Below, piece by piece: positions 17,507-26,612 of a stretch of 64,000 nucleotides of DNA. The notes beneath the pieces are model-generated. The model searched no databases. It saw only the letters and a list, made by a program, of their open reading frames with translations, and was not told the origin of the DNA. Numbering within the stretch: position 1 is the first letter of the stretch; every line of letters begins with the position of its first letter. A program made the position numbers and the translations under genes. The stretch comes from Candidatus Omnitrophota bacterium (GTDB lineage: Bacteria; Omnitrophota; Omnitrophia; Omnitrophales; JACROU01), in the NCBI GenBank assembly GCA_029261035.1, contig JAJDCD010000004.1:62001-126000 (forward strand). Reading direction: 5' to 3'.

Positions 17507-18285
17507 AAAACCTCCTCTATATTAGAAAATTCTGTGAACGGTTTCACGACGGCAAATAAATGTAAACCATCAGACTCTTTACCTACAGAATCAACCTTAC
17601 CTACAGGAATACCCTTTGGGTATATTCCTCCAATACCTGAAGAAACAATAGTATCCCCTATTTTAATGGTAGAATCTAAACTAATAAATTTCATCATTAA
17701 CGTTGAAGAGCGTGTTCCGTAAATCAATCCTGTGTCTCTGGACTCCTGGCTTAAAACACTCACTCGAGAATGAATATCCGTTAACAAGATGACTTGAGCG
17801 GTATCTTGAGAGACAGAAACAACTCGTCCAACAAGCCCTTGATCACTAATCACAGCCATTTGCTTTTTTACACCTTGAGAAGAACCTTTATCAATCACGA
17901 TCCCTTGATTCCAAAGAGAAATATCTCTAAAAATAATATGTGAAAGAATCACTTTGTCTGGCTTGTTTTCAACAAAAGGAATTAACTTCTCTAACCGTTC
18001 ATATTTTCCATTTTGTTCTCTTAGCTGAAAAATTTCGGACTGCAATTGGTAAATCTCTTTCTGTAAGTTTTTATTCTGTTTATAAACAGTCATAAAACTT
18101 TGAGCAGACCCAATCCAGTCTATAGCTCTATCCGTAAAAAAATGAGAAGCTTGAAAAACAGGTTTGAATGTTTGGTTTGAGATAGAACGAATTGTTTCAG
18201 GAAAGGGCGTAGCCACTGAGGATAGCAACAAAGGAAAAATTGCTAAAAAAATAAGAAAAAGTAAAGCTCTAGGTCTCACCACCAC
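17458..18285 (-). CDS. mreC: Rod-shape determining protein MreC
   Basis: 275 residues. A membrane anchor at about 7-25, then a coiled coil (about 65-100: KNLQKEIYQLQSEIFQLREQ) and the MreC beta domains (VIDKGSSQGVKKQMAVISDQGLVGRV; SGIGGIYPKGIPVGKV). It is a periplasmic scaffold that links cytoplasmic MreB with PBP2 and RodA. It lies 164 bp downstream of mreB, a gap in which I see no terminator or gene. Confidence 0.95.
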   Translation of the reverse strand: MVVRPRALLFLIFLAIFPLLLSSVATPFPETIRSISNQTFKPVFQASHFFTDRAIDWIGSAQSFMTVYKQNKNLQKEIYQLQSEIFQLREQNGKYERLEKLIPFVENKPDKVILSHIIFRDISLWNQGIVIDKGSSQGVKKQMAVISDQGLVGRVVSVSQDTAQVILLTDIHSRVSVLSQESRDTGLIYGTRSSTLMMKFISLDSTIKIGDTIVSSGIGGIYPKGIPVGKVDSVGKESDGLHLFAVVKPFTEFSNIEEVLCLAQTLKDLELFSSL

Positions 18286-18449
18286 ATCCAGTGTTCAAAA
18301 GGTTAAGGAATGTAAAACTTAAAACAAGAATTTAGACCTAAGATAACAGTACAGTTAACCAGTAAATTGCGGCTATTTTAAACAAAAAACCCTTAACCCA
18401 AAGTGCTTTTTATTAAAATAAATCTAGCTTTTAAGAGAAGTATAAAATA

Positions 18450-19508
18450 TTAAACGTTATGGTATGTATTACTATGATTACTATTAACTGAAAGCTTTTT
18501 TAGTAAACTGATGTCACTCAAATAGCGTCCTGTCCCTAAAGCGATTGCAGTTAACGGATCATCCGCAATATGCACTGGTAATCCCGTTTCTTCCATGATC
18601 AACTTGTCTAAATTTCTCAATAACGCTCCACCACCCGCAAGAATAAGCCCACGAGACAATAAGTCGGCTGATAGCTCTGGAGGAGTTCTTTCTAAGGTAA
18701 TACGAATTGCTTCTAAAATATGTGCCGTAGGCTCAGCTAATGCTTCCCTCACCTCTTCACTTGTTATAGTGATTGTTTTTGGCAACCCCGCCAAAATATC
18801 ACGACCTTTCACTTCCATGGTCAATTCTTCTTCCAATGGAAATGCAGAACCGATACGAATTTTAATGTCTTCAGCGGTTCTTTCTCCGATCAACAAGTTA
18901 TAGGTTTTTTTCAAGTGTTGGATAATAGACTCATCAAATTCATCTCCACCAATACGAATACTTTTTGCATAAACAATCCCCGCAAGAGAAATAACAGCCA
19001 TCTCAGTTGTTCCTCCACCAATATCAATAACCATATTTCCAGCAGGCTCTTGAATTGGAAGCCCAACACCAATTGCAGCAGCAATAGGTTCTTCAACTAA
19101 GTAAACAGGACTGCGAGCACCTGCTCTTTCAGCACTATCTTTCACAGCTCTCTTCTCTACCTCAGTAATTCCACTAGGCACAGCAATCACAACTCTAGGA
19201 CTCACAAGTCTTTTATGTTGATGAACTTTTCTAATGAAATAACGGAGCATGCTTTCTGTCATATCAAAATCTGCAATAACTCCATCTTTTAATGGTCGGA
19301 TAGCAACAATGTTGCCTGGGGTTCTTCCTAACATTCTTTTTGCTTCTTCGCCAACAGCAACGATGTTACTCGTACCTCGTTCAACGGCTACAACAGAAGG
19401 TTCGCATAGTACGACCCCTTGCCCTTTTACATAAACAAGCGTATTTGCTGTTCCTAAATCTATTCCGATATCGTTGGAGAACATCCCCATGAATTTACTG
19501 AAAACCAT
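18450..19508 (-). CDS. mreB: Actin-like cell-shape protein MreB
   Basis: 352 residues. It has the actin-fold signature motifs: phosphate 1 ([15 protein letters not shown]), connect 1 and phosphate 2 ([14 protein letters not shown]) and the adenosine motif ([13 protein letters not shown]). It forms membrane-bound filaments that direct the elongasome and indicates a rod-shaped or elongated cell. A good promoter lies upstream at 19563-19591, so mreB is likely the first gene of the mre unit. Confidence 0.97.
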   Translation of the reverse strand: MVFSKFMGMFSNDIGIDLGTANTLVYVKGQGVVLCEPSVVAVERGTSNIVAVGEEAKRMLGRTPGNIVAIRPLKDGVIADFDMTESMLRYFIRKVHQHKRLVSPRVVIAVPSGITEVEKRAVKDSAERAGARSPVYLVEEPIAAAIGVGLPIQEPAGNMVIDIGGGTTEMAVISLAGIVYAKSIRIGGDEFDESIIQHLKKTYNLLIGERTAEDIKIRIGSAFPLEEELTMEVKGRDILAGLPKTITITSEEVREALAEPTAHILEAIRITLERTPPELSADLLSRGLILAGGGALLRNLDKLIMEETGLPVHIADDPLTAIALGTGRYLSDISLLKKLSVNSNHSNTYHNV

Positions 19509-19562
19509 TTTGCTACCCTACTAGGTTAAAGGATTGAAAATTGAATATAATCTAATTGGTGT

Positions 19563-19591
19563 ATTTTATCTAAAAGACGCATGAAGTTCAA
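19563..19591 (-). promoter_or_regulatory. Sigma70-type promoter upstream of mreB
   Basis: On the minus strand TTGAAC (plus 19586-19591), a 17-nt spacer and TAAAAT (plus 19563-19568). It lies in the 133-bp gap between aroA and mreB and gives a leader of roughly 45 nt. Confidence 0.6.
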
Positions 19592-19641
19592 CAGCTAATG
19601 TTAAACTCTGATTAATACTTTAAGTTGTTTTAGATTCTAGG

Positions 19642-20940
19642 TTAAGACATGGCCTCTAAATCCTCAAAAAAGCCTGGGTATGAGGTTGCCACACAATCAA
19701 TATCCTCTATTTCCACCCCATCCTGACTCAAAAAGCCTGCGATAGCCATACTCATAGCAGTTCTATGATCTCCATAGCTTTTCACCTTACCTCCGCGAAT
19801 AAAAGCACGCCCATGAATAATACAACCATCTTCTTTTTCTGTAACTTCAACACCCATTGCTTTCAAATTATCACACATTGATTTGATACGATCTGTCTCT
19901 TTATTTCTTAATTCCTCAGCCCCTTTAATGACTGTTTCTCCAGAAGCCATAGCTGCTGCCACCATTAAAATAGGTAGTTCATCAATTAATCGAGGAATCA
20001 TTCTTCCCGTTATCGTCGTCCCTTTTAAGGAACTCGAAAAACACTTGATATCTCCCATGGGTTCATAGTTAGACTCAACAAGTCGAACATCAATCTTGGC
20101 ACCCATATTTTTTAATACTTCAAGAAATCCTGTACGAGTAGGGTTTAAACCAACACGTCTAACCGTAAGATAAGAATCTTCTGAAAGAAGTGCTGCTACA
20201 ATAAAAAATGCGGCGGAAGAAATATCCGATGGAATTGAAAAGTCTAAACCAATTAATTTGGAAGTAGGATGCACCGTCACAGACTTGCGGCCTAATTCAA
20301 AATCAGCTCTAAAGAGTTCAAAAAGTTTTTCTGTATGATCTCTAGATTCAATCGGTTCAACAATAGTCGTATCCCCTTTTGCTGAAAGAGCTGCAAGCAT
20401 CAGTGCCGATTTAACCTGAGCACTGGAGAGTTCATTTTTAAATTCGATTCCTTTTAAAGGACCTCCCTTAATTGTCAAAGGTCCATGAGAAGCTCCATCA
20501 GGACCTTCAAAACTAGCCCCCATCTCTGTTAAAGGTTCTACAATACGCCGCATAGGTCTAGAGTTCAAAGATTCATCCCCTGATAAAGTTACTTCAAGTG
20601 GTTGAGCTGCTAAAAGTCCGGATAAAAGCCTCATTGTTGTTCCAGAGTTTCCTACATAAATTTCCTCGCTAGGCTGTTGAAAACCATCTAACCCAACCCC
20701 CCTAACTTCAACCTCATTTACACCTACTTTTATAGGAACACCTAATGCTTGTAACGCCTTAACGGTACACATACAATCTTCAGCTTCAAGAAAGTTGGTG
20801 AAATGACTAAACCCTTTAGCAAGAGCAGAAACGATTAATGCCCTGTGAGATATAGACTTATCCCCCGGAGGCGTAAAAACACCTCGAATGCCTGTCTCAA
20901 TGGGTTCTATAAATTTACTTGTCGCTGTTGAATCATTCAT
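19642..20940 (-). CDS. aroA: 3-phosphoshikimate 1-carboxyvinyltransferase (EPSP synthase)
   Basis: 432 residues from the ATG at 20940, which has AAGG eight nt upstream; a GTG nine bases earlier is the alternative. Family motifs: PGDKSISHRALI near the N-terminus, NSGTTMRLLSG, SLNSRPMRRI and KETDRIKSMCDNLKAMG. It converts shikimate-3-phosphate and PEP to EPSP in the chorismate pathway. Chorismate is the precursor for the futalosine menaquinone route encoded at 43.5-49.6 kb. It is followed by the mre operon, which has its own promoter. Confidence 0.96.
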   Translation of the reverse strand: MNDSTATSKFIEPIETGIRGVFTPPGDKSISHRALIVSALAKGFSHFTNFLEAEDCMCTVKALQALGVPIKVGVNEVEVRGVGLDGFQQPSEEIYVGNSGTTMRLLSGLLAAQPLEVTLSGDESLNSRPMRRIVEPLTEMGASFEGPDGASHGPLTIKGGPLKGIEFKNELSSAQVKSALMLAALSAKGDTTIVEPIESRDHTEKLFELFRADFELGRKSVTVHPTSKLIGLDFSIPSDISSAAFFIVAALLSEDSYLTVRRVGLNPTRTGFLEVLKNMGAKIDVRLVESNYEPMGDIKCFSSSLKGTTITGRMIPRLIDELPILMVAAAMASGETVIKGAEELRNKETDRIKSMCDNLKAMGVEVTEKEDGCIIHGRAFIRGGKVKSYGDHRTAMSMAIAGFLSQDGVEIEDIDCVATSYPGFFEDLEAMS

Positions 20941-20955
20941 CAGAAACACCTTTTC

Positions 20956-21186
20956 TTAAGAACGTCTAGTGTAATACCTTAAACGTTTAAATTCTTCAAA
21001 CATTTGTTCTTGGTTATCTAAAACTTGCTGCATTTTGCTATCAAGGTTCTGCATATAAGCATATAACTCTTTTAACCCAACTTCCGACTGCTTGGAATCT
21101 TGAGCTTGAACTCCTTGTACAATAAAAATAAGCGTAAGAAAAACTAATAGGACTGGAAGTAAGATATTAAAAAAACGATTTTTCAA
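20956..21186 (-). CDS. Small exported or membrane protein, 76 aa, unknown
   Basis: 76 residues starting at a TTG with GGAG seven nt upstream. The N-terminal 29 residues are a strong hydrophobic signal or anchor (FFNILLPVLLVFLTLIFIVQGVQAQ), possibly cleaved after AQA. The remainder is a short amphipathic helix (LKELYAYMQNLDSKMQQVLDNQEQMFEEFKRL). It sits 15 bp from aroA and 22 bp from the coiled-coil gene before it, so the three are probably co-transcribed. A related style of protein (signal plus coiled coil) occurs at 50816. Function is unknown. Confidence 0.7.
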   Translation of the reverse strand: MKNRFFNILLPVLLVFLTLIFIVQGVQAQDSKQSEVGLKELYAYMQNLDSKMQQVLDNQEQMFEEFKRLRYYTRRS

Positions 21187-21208
21187 AACAACACTCCTTT
21201 AATTGTTT

Positions 21209-21913
21209 TTAAACAGCAATCGTTCTAGCTAAATCACCTTCTTGAATAGAAATAGGTCCATCCTGAACCACATCACAAGATGCTAAAGAATCATAAAGTT
21301 TTGTCACACTCACAGTGGCAACACCTTGTCCTTCGTGAACAATTTGAAATTGGTCTTCAATTTGAACACCGTCTAATTTCCCAACACCCACAACCACAAA
21401 ACGATATTCTTTATTCACTAAAATAACTTTACCTTCAATAGCATTGAAATTTTCTTCTTGGGTGGCTATAGGCTCAACTTCTGTCGCTGTATTAATAAAA
21501 GAAGACCCAACAGAAACAGGTCCTGCTAAAGCGGAAGTTGTTGATTCAGGATCAAACAATTGAACTCTTGCTTCTAAATCTTTTTTAGAATTTTCAAGTA
21601 ACATGATCTTGTCTTCCCACTGCTTCACTTTACTTTTCCATTCCGCCAACTGCTCCCTATTTTTAACAATCTCTTGGGTTTTCATTTCAACAGATGATTC
21701 TAATTCTAATATTTGACTTTCAAAGCCTTGCTTAGATTCTTTTAACTGCAAATCTTTTTTAGCAATTCTTTCTTGAAGTTCTTCAACTTGGTTCTTAAAA
21801 ACAACACTTGAATTTTTCTCATTCTCAAGCTGTGTATATAAGTAAACAGTTCCAACGACAGAACTCGCTGACAATACAAACAGAAAAATAATGCTCCCGT
21901 ATAACAATCTCAT
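21209..21913 (-). CDS. Membrane-anchored coiled-coil protein, unknown function
   Basis: 234 residues. An N-terminal membrane segment (about 4-27), then a long coiled coil to about residue 115 (ENEKNSSVVFKNQVEELQER, KQWEDKIMLLENSKKDLEAR). A compact beta-rich C-terminal part follows (about 155-232: GKVILVNKEYRFVVVGVGKL, GQGVATVSVTKLY). This layout suggests a periplasmic stalk with a small head. Neither part gives me a named family. It precedes the 76-aa envelope protein by 22 bp. Confidence 0.75.
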   Translation of the reverse strand: MRLLYGSIIFLFVLSASSVVGTVYLYTQLENEKNSSVVFKNQVEELQERIAKKDLQLKESKQGFESQILELESSVEMKTQEIVKNREQLAEWKSKVKQWEDKIMLLENSKKDLEARVQLFDPESTTSALAGPVSVGSSFINTATEVEPIATQEENFNAIEGKVILVNKEYRFVVVGVGKLDGVQIEDQFQIVHEGQGVATVSVTKLYDSLASCDVVQDGPISIQEGDLARTIAV

Positions 21914-22020
21914 AATAATTCTCCTCTTAACGAAGTCCGATAATGTCTAAAATTGATGATCAAGCTGTATAGTCTATCATGGCTTGAGGGCAGGATCAAG
22001 AACCCTGAAACTAGGGGGTT

Positions 22021-23238
22021 CTACCCCATCTTCTTTTTAGCAAGATAAAGGTAGGTGAGGTCTTTTGCTCCCATACTCTGAGCTTTTTTGGCCGATTTAA
22101 GGGATTTTGGGTAATCTTTCTTATAGTAGTGTATTTTGGCTAGGGTTGCGTAAAAAGACCCTTCCCAAGGCGCTATATGGATGGCCTTCTCGATTCCCTT
22201 TATGGACTTTTTAAAATCTCCTTCTACCAGATAATACTCCGCCAGCAGAGCATAAGCATGGGCCACATCAGGATGCTTTTCTACGGCCTTTTTCATGACC
22301 GTAATAGCTTTTGGATAATTCCCCTCTCTTGCATAAGCTTGCGCCATCATCAAATAGCTTCCTATAAAATTAGGGTCTAACTCCATCGCGGTGTCTGTAA
22401 CACTATTCCAATCAGAACTCATTTTGTAATAAGAATACACAAAGGCTAAATTCGTGTAAGCCAAAGCTAATTTAGGGCTCACCTTTAACGAAGATTGAAA
22501 TGCCGATTTAGCCTTTTTAATAAGTCCTTGCCCAGAATAATAACTTCCTAAAGCCAAATAGTAGCCACTAAACAAATCTTTAGGTTCCAAAGTAGCTAAG
22601 TAGGATTTCTGCTCAATCGCTTCTTTTGATAAATGAGCAACACGAATATAAAATTGATCTGGAAAAATCATTCCAAAAGCTGTTGCTTCAATATTTATTT
22701 TTACTGTCCCGTCATCATATCGAGGGAAAATATGATAAGGAGCAAACACAGGATAAATCGGCAAATCCAAAGCTTCCGCTAGTGCCAAATAAAGCGACGT
22801 CAGTCCCAGACAATTTCCTTGTCGATTCTGAATAACAGGAACTAAAAAAGAATCTTTATAAATTTGTTCTGGAGATTCTTCCGCAAATCGAAGTAAAGAA
22901 TCATAGTACCCTAAATTGTTATTCCCACCTACCTGACTTGGAACTTTAAATCCCCACTTTTCATAAATAAATTCTTTCAGTATAGTTAACTGTTTCTTCG
23001 GCCTAGATTCTTTTTCTATTACAGGTCGTATATCTTCTACCATCTGACGGAACTGTTCTCTAATCTGTTTTGAAGAAAATTCCTTATCCACTTCTTTGGA
23101 AAAAAGAATGGCTGTCTCCAAAACAGATAAAGACTTTGAATGGAATAAGGCCTTCTCCAAAGCAACCGAAGCCAGAGCGATCGTATGCGACACTAACAGT
23201 ATTTGTATGATTAACACGAAACGGATTAATAGTTTCAT
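22021..23238 (-). CDS. Exported transglutaminase-like (SirB1-type) TPR protein
   Basis: 405 residues. A signal peptide or anchor covers about 1-23. A transglutaminase-core-like domain of the SirB1 kind follows, with a plausible triad: C143 in NRQGNCLGLTSLY, H169 in APYHIFPRY and E184 in NIEATAFG. The C-terminal half (about 225-400) is TPR repeats (ALAYTNLAFVYSYYKM, AHAYALLAEYYLVEGDFKKS). The activity is not known for this family arrangement; thiol protease or amidase chemistry is possible. It lies 7 bp after a larger paralogue-like gene whose equivalent residues are lost. Confidence 0.8.
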   Translation of the reverse strand: MKLLIRFVLIIQILLVSHTIALASVALEKALFHSKSLSVLETAILFSKEVDKEFSSKQIREQFRQMVEDIRPVIEKESRPKKQLTILKEFIYEKWGFKVPSQVGGNNNLGYYDSLLRFAEESPEQIYKDSFLVPVIQNRQGNCLGLTSLYLALAEALDLPIYPVFAPYHIFPRYDDGTVKINIEATAFGMIFPDQFYIRVAHLSKEAIEQKSYLATLEPKDLFSGYYLALGSYYSGQGLIKKAKSAFQSSLKVSPKLALAYTNLAFVYSYYKMSSDWNSVTDTAMELDPNFIGSYLMMAQAYAREGNYPKAITVMKKAVEKHPDVAHAYALLAEYYLVEGDFKKSIKGIEKAIHIAPWEGSFYATLAKIHYYKKDYPKSLKSAKKAQSMGAKDLTYLYLAKKKMG

Positions 23239-23245
23239 CTTTTTG

Positions 23246-25147
23246 CTATTCCTTTGATACTTGTTTTAAGTCTGCAATAAACTCAGGATCGTTCACACCA
23301 GACCTTTGCGCGGCTCTTAAGTACTTCCATGCCGTAGGATAATCTTTTTCTTGATACGCAGCCTTAGCCATTAACTTTAATACTTGTCCGTTTTTAGGCA
23401 GATATTTATAAGCAATTTTCAAATTTCTCTTTGCTTCTTCCACTCTATTTAATTCTAAAAGAATATTCCCTTGCAGCTCATATGCTTTAAACGAGTAAGG
23501 GTTGCGTTTAAGCACTTTTAAATTCACTTTCACAGCTTCTTTCCAACGTTTTTCTTCTATATAGAATTGAACTAACTGAAGATTCCACCCTTCTTTTTCA
23601 AAGTAAGATGCATTTTGAATTGCTTTCTTTATTTCCTGAATTGCTAAGCCTGTTTGTCCTGTCCTAAAATAAAGTATCGATTGAGCATAAGAAACATTGG
23701 GGTTATTCGGGTCGAGCTCCTTCACTTCATTTATTTGTAATTGCGCCTGAACATACTTCCCTAACGCCATTAAGCTTTGTGCTATTCCAATCATTGACTC
23801 TGAGGAAGCGGGTGCCATAGCAATTACTTTCTGAAAATTAGCTAAGGCTCGTTCAAACTGACCTGAATTATAATAAACAAGCGAAATAAAATACGAAGTG
23901 CTCCAAAGAGAAGAATTCTCTACCTCTGCTTTTCTAAAATACTCCATTGCATTCCATAACAACGAAGGGTCTGAGTAGATCCCCAAAAATAAATAACGCA
24001 AACCATGCGCTAATAATGTTGAGGCATCCGCCACCCCTTTTTTTAATGAGATATCAAATTGCTGTTGGGCTTTTTGTCTGTACCCTCTTAAATATTGCAA
24101 TGTTGCTTGATAAGCTACCCCTTCAGAATCTTCTGGCCTTAGCTCTAAAAGAGCATGAATATAGCCTTCTGCTTCTACCAGTCCCATACGAATCAATTTA
24201 ACCATAATCATTTTTCTCAAAACCCCCAGGTCGTCTGGGTATAAAGCAAGAATCTTTTCTAGGTATTGTTCACATCGACTTGTATCTCCTTCATCCCAAT
24301 AAAGATTCATTAATCCATAGATCGCCACTTCATCGTTCGAATACAGTTGTTCAGCTTCTAAAAATTGTTTACGAGCTTCTTCTTTTAGTCCTTGCTCCAA
24401 ATAAACCCATCCTAAGTCTGATTTTATTTCAGGGTTATCTGGAAACATTTCAACAGCCTCTCTTAATATATCCCCAGCCACTTCCAACTGATTCTGAAAG
24501 GCCATTACCTTCGCTACCGCATTTAAAAATATAACCTTCACTTCTTTCGAGGATAAAGCTCTAAAGTAAGCTGTCGTAGTTTCATTTTCGCTCCAACTAA
24601 ATTGAGTTTTAAAATAATCTAAAGAATAGGTTCGACGACGAATTCCTACATCTATCGCTTTGCTGACTCCAGAAGTTTGAATCATCACTAAAGGGTATCG
24701 TGGAGCCAAAATCAAATGGAACGGTTCTCCGGTCTCTTCAGCCAAAGCTGCCCACAACCCTGCCAAACCAAGACGTCCTGCTTTTCTATTTTTAATAACA
24801 GAATCCAAAAACAAACTTGAAAACGCTCCCCTCCCTTTATCCGAAAGCCGAAAAGGGTTTAAATTTAAGATATTCCTCTGAGAATCATACTCCACTTTCT
24901 TTTCTGAGAAGAGAAAACGTTCCCATTCTCGCACTTGTTTATTAAAAGATGCTTTTGAAACATTAGAAGAATTCAGTTCTTCCACCCACAGAGGAATAAT
25001 CTGATTAGATTGACTATTAAAATTGGGGTTATATTCTTGAGATAGATCCAATAAAACCTGCGACAAGGTCAGTTCTAAAGAAGAATCTGCAAAAACAGAG
25101 GGAAAGGAAAGGAAAACAATCAAAAGGGTTATAAGGGTTTTTTTCAT
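23246..25147 (-). CDS. Exported TPR protein with degenerate transglutaminase-like domain
   Basis: 633 residues from the ATG at 25147 (a TTG four codons upstream is the alternative). Signal peptide about 1-21 (KTLITLLIVFLSFPSVFA). Its N-terminal domain aligns with the neighbour: NRKAGRLGLAGLWAALAE against NRQGNCLGLTSLYLALAE, and APRYPLVMI against APYHIFPRY, so both the catalytic Cys and His are replaced. About ten TPRs fill the remainder (VLRKMIMVKLIRMGLVEAEG; ASSESMIGIAQSLMALGKYV). Likely a structural or regulatory partner of the adjacent intact protein; this is inference. Confidence 0.8.
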   Translation of the reverse strand: MKKTLITLLIVFLSFPSVFADSSLELTLSQVLLDLSQEYNPNFNSQSNQIIPLWVEELNSSNVSKASFNKQVREWERFLFSEKKVEYDSQRNILNLNPFRLSDKGRGAFSSLFLDSVIKNRKAGRLGLAGLWAALAEETGEPFHLILAPRYPLVMIQTSGVSKAIDVGIRRRTYSLDYFKTQFSWSENETTTAYFRALSSKEVKVIFLNAVAKVMAFQNQLEVAGDILREAVEMFPDNPEIKSDLGWVYLEQGLKEEARKQFLEAEQLYSNDEVAIYGLMNLYWDEGDTSRCEQYLEKILALYPDDLGVLRKMIMVKLIRMGLVEAEGYIHALLELRPEDSEGVAYQATLQYLRGYRQKAQQQFDISLKKGVADASTLLAHGLRYLFLGIYSDPSLLWNAMEYFRKAEVENSSLWSTSYFISLVYYNSGQFERALANFQKVIAMAPASSESMIGIAQSLMALGKYVQAQLQINEVKELDPNNPNVSYAQSILYFRTGQTGLAIQEIKKAIQNASYFEKEGWNLQLVQFYIEEKRWKEAVKVNLKVLKRNPYSFKAYELQGNILLELNRVEEAKRNLKIAYKYLPKNGQVLKLMAKAAYQEKDYPTAWKYLRAAQRSGVNDPEFIADLKQVSKE

Positions 25148-25209
25148 ATTTATACACAATCTCTTTTTAATCCATGGCTTTTGACTACTCTATCTTATAT
25201 AATAACATC

Positions 25210-25986
25210 ATGTTAGATATTTTTAGAAATAATACAAAACTCATTATTTGGCTTATAGTTGGTTCCTTCTGCTTATGGGGTGTTGGCTCTGGTGTCATGT
25301 CAGGAACTTCAGGAGGGAATGCTGCAGGGAAAGTCTTCAACAAGAAAGTTTCAAACCAAGAATTCAATCGGTACCTAAAGATTGTCCAAATTTTTGGTGG
25401 TTCTGACATTGAAGAATTTACTCAAACACAATTAGAATCTCAGGCTTGGAAGCAAATCGCCTTGGCTATGAAGGCTGATCAATTAGGCTTCAAAGTTTCG
25501 AATGAAGAAGTTGGCACTCAAATCATGTCCAAAATGTCTGAACAAGGGGCCTTCGATCAAAATTTCTATGAAAGATGGGTTAAAAATGTTTTCAAAGAAA
25601 ACCCAAGATCTTTCGAAGAAATGATGAGGCAAATGATAGCAACTGAAAAAATGATGGCTGCCAATGTATCAACAACAACAATTTCTGATTTAGAACTCCA
25701 AGAACGCTATAAAAAAGCTTACCCTAACTCCAACGACGAGGATTATGATAAAGTAAAATCTGGATATCGAATGGCTACGGAAGAGATATTACAGTTGGAA
25801 TCTCGTGGTAATTTTATTAATGAAATTCTTGAAGAAGCTCAAATAGAAAGTTTTATCGAAAAAGAAAGAATTGCCGAAGAAGAGATGGAAAGTAAAATGA
25901 AACTACAGACGCCAGGGTCTCGTCTTTCAACTTACGTACCCAAACCAGATACTCTTTCGAAAGAAGAAACCTCAGAACCCAAATAA
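25210..25986 (+). CDS. SurA-N-like membrane-anchored protein without a PPIase domain
   Basis: 258 residues from the ATG at 25210 (MLDIFRNNTKLIIW), the usual start for SurA_N_3-type anchored proteins; an ATG at 25174 is in frame but adds an atypical tail. A single membrane segment (about 10-32) is followed by a helical chaperone-like domain (FNKKVSNQEFNRYLKI, KADQLGFKVSNEEVGTQIM). The parvulin domain found in PpiD or SurA is absent and the protein ends in a polar tail. A TATAAT at 25198-25203 ends six nt before the ATG, which would give a nearly leaderless mRNA. Probably an envelope folding factor. Confidence 0.7.
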   Translation: MLDIFRNNTKLIIWLIVGSFCLWGVGSGVMSGTSGGNAAGKVFNKKVSNQEFNRYLKIVQIFGGSDIEEFTQTQLESQAWKQIALAMKADQLGFKVSNEEVGTQIMSKMSEQGAFDQNFYERWVKNVFKENPRSFEEMMRQMIATEKMMAANVSTTTISDLELQERYKKAYPNSNDEDYDKVKSGYRMATEEILQLESRGNFINEILEEAQIESFIEKERIAEEEMESKMKLQTPGSRLSTYVPKPDTLSKEETSEPK

Positions 25987-26014
25987 ACATTGAGGGGATT
26001 TTTCTAAGTTGTTC

Positions 26015-26098
26015 TTTTGACAAGGCATGGAACTGAAGTTGCCGCAGTCGTAGTTTTGCTACGATGAGGAAATCTTCTGTTCCATAACGCAGTCAAAA
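26015..26098. repeat. Nested imperfect palindrome between convergent genes
   Basis: Outer TTTTGAC/GTCAAAA (26015-26021, 26092-26098), a 12-bp stem with one T-T mismatch (26027-26038, 26074-26085), a symmetric 9 x 9 unpaired loop (TTGCCGCAG and TGAGGAAAT), and a perfect inner hairpin TCGTAG/CTACGA (26048-26053, 26059-26064). It has TTTT before and AAAA after the arms, the reverse of a bidirectional terminator. The architecture (outer stem, internal loop, inner stem) recalls hairpin c of the element at 10660 but the loop sequences differ. Confidence 0.6.
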
Positions 26099-26119
26099 GG
26101 ATCAAATTAGGGAAATTAA

Positions 26120-26572
26120 TTACTTCGCAAGCAATGTTTTTAATTCACTCATAAAATGATTAATATCTTTAAACTGCCGATACACACTTGCAAATCGAAC
26201 ATAAGCGACTTCATCAATGTTCGATAGTTTTTGCATAACAAACTCCCCTATCAATTGAGAAGGAATCTCACGATCAAACTCATCATCGATGTGTTTTTCA
26301 AGGTCTGAGATAATCTGATCTTGAACTTCAGCAGAAATAGGTCTCTTTTCACATGCTTTTTGAATTCCATTCAAGAGCTTGATGCGATCAAACTGTTCTC
26401 TGTCACCATTTTTCTTAATAACAAGTAATGGAATTTCCTCTACTCGTTCATAAGTTGTAAAACGACGATTACATTTAACACATTCTCGTCGTCTACGAAT
26501 GACTTCGCTCTCATTTACAGAACGAGAATCAATCACCTTATCATCATCATGTTTACAAAACGGACATTTCAT
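26120..26572 (-). CDS. nrdR: Transcriptional repressor NrdR
   Basis: 150 residues, standard length. A zinc ribbon (CPFCKHDD at the start, [14 protein letters not shown] later) is followed by an ATP-cone domain ([20 protein letters not shown]). NrdR senses dATP/ATP and represses ribonucleotide reductase genes. No nrd gene or obvious pair of NrdR boxes is seen near it. It lies 40 bp downstream of glyA on the same strand, a common bacterial pairing. Confidence 0.97.
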   Translation of the reverse strand: MKCPFCKHDDDKVIDSRSVNESEVIRRRRECVKCNRRFTTYERVEEIPLLVIKKNGDREQFDRIKLLNGIQKACEKRPISAEVQDQIISDLEKHIDDEFDREIPSQLIGEFVMQKLSNIDEVAYVRFASVYRQFKDINHFMSELKTLLAK

Positions 26573-26612
26573 TATTTTTTCCTCTATTTAGTAACAATCC
26601 TATACTAGAAAT

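Noticed and set aside
18595-18903. 102-codon plus-strand ORF inside mreB
   Set aside because: It is antisense to mreB and has no supporting signals.
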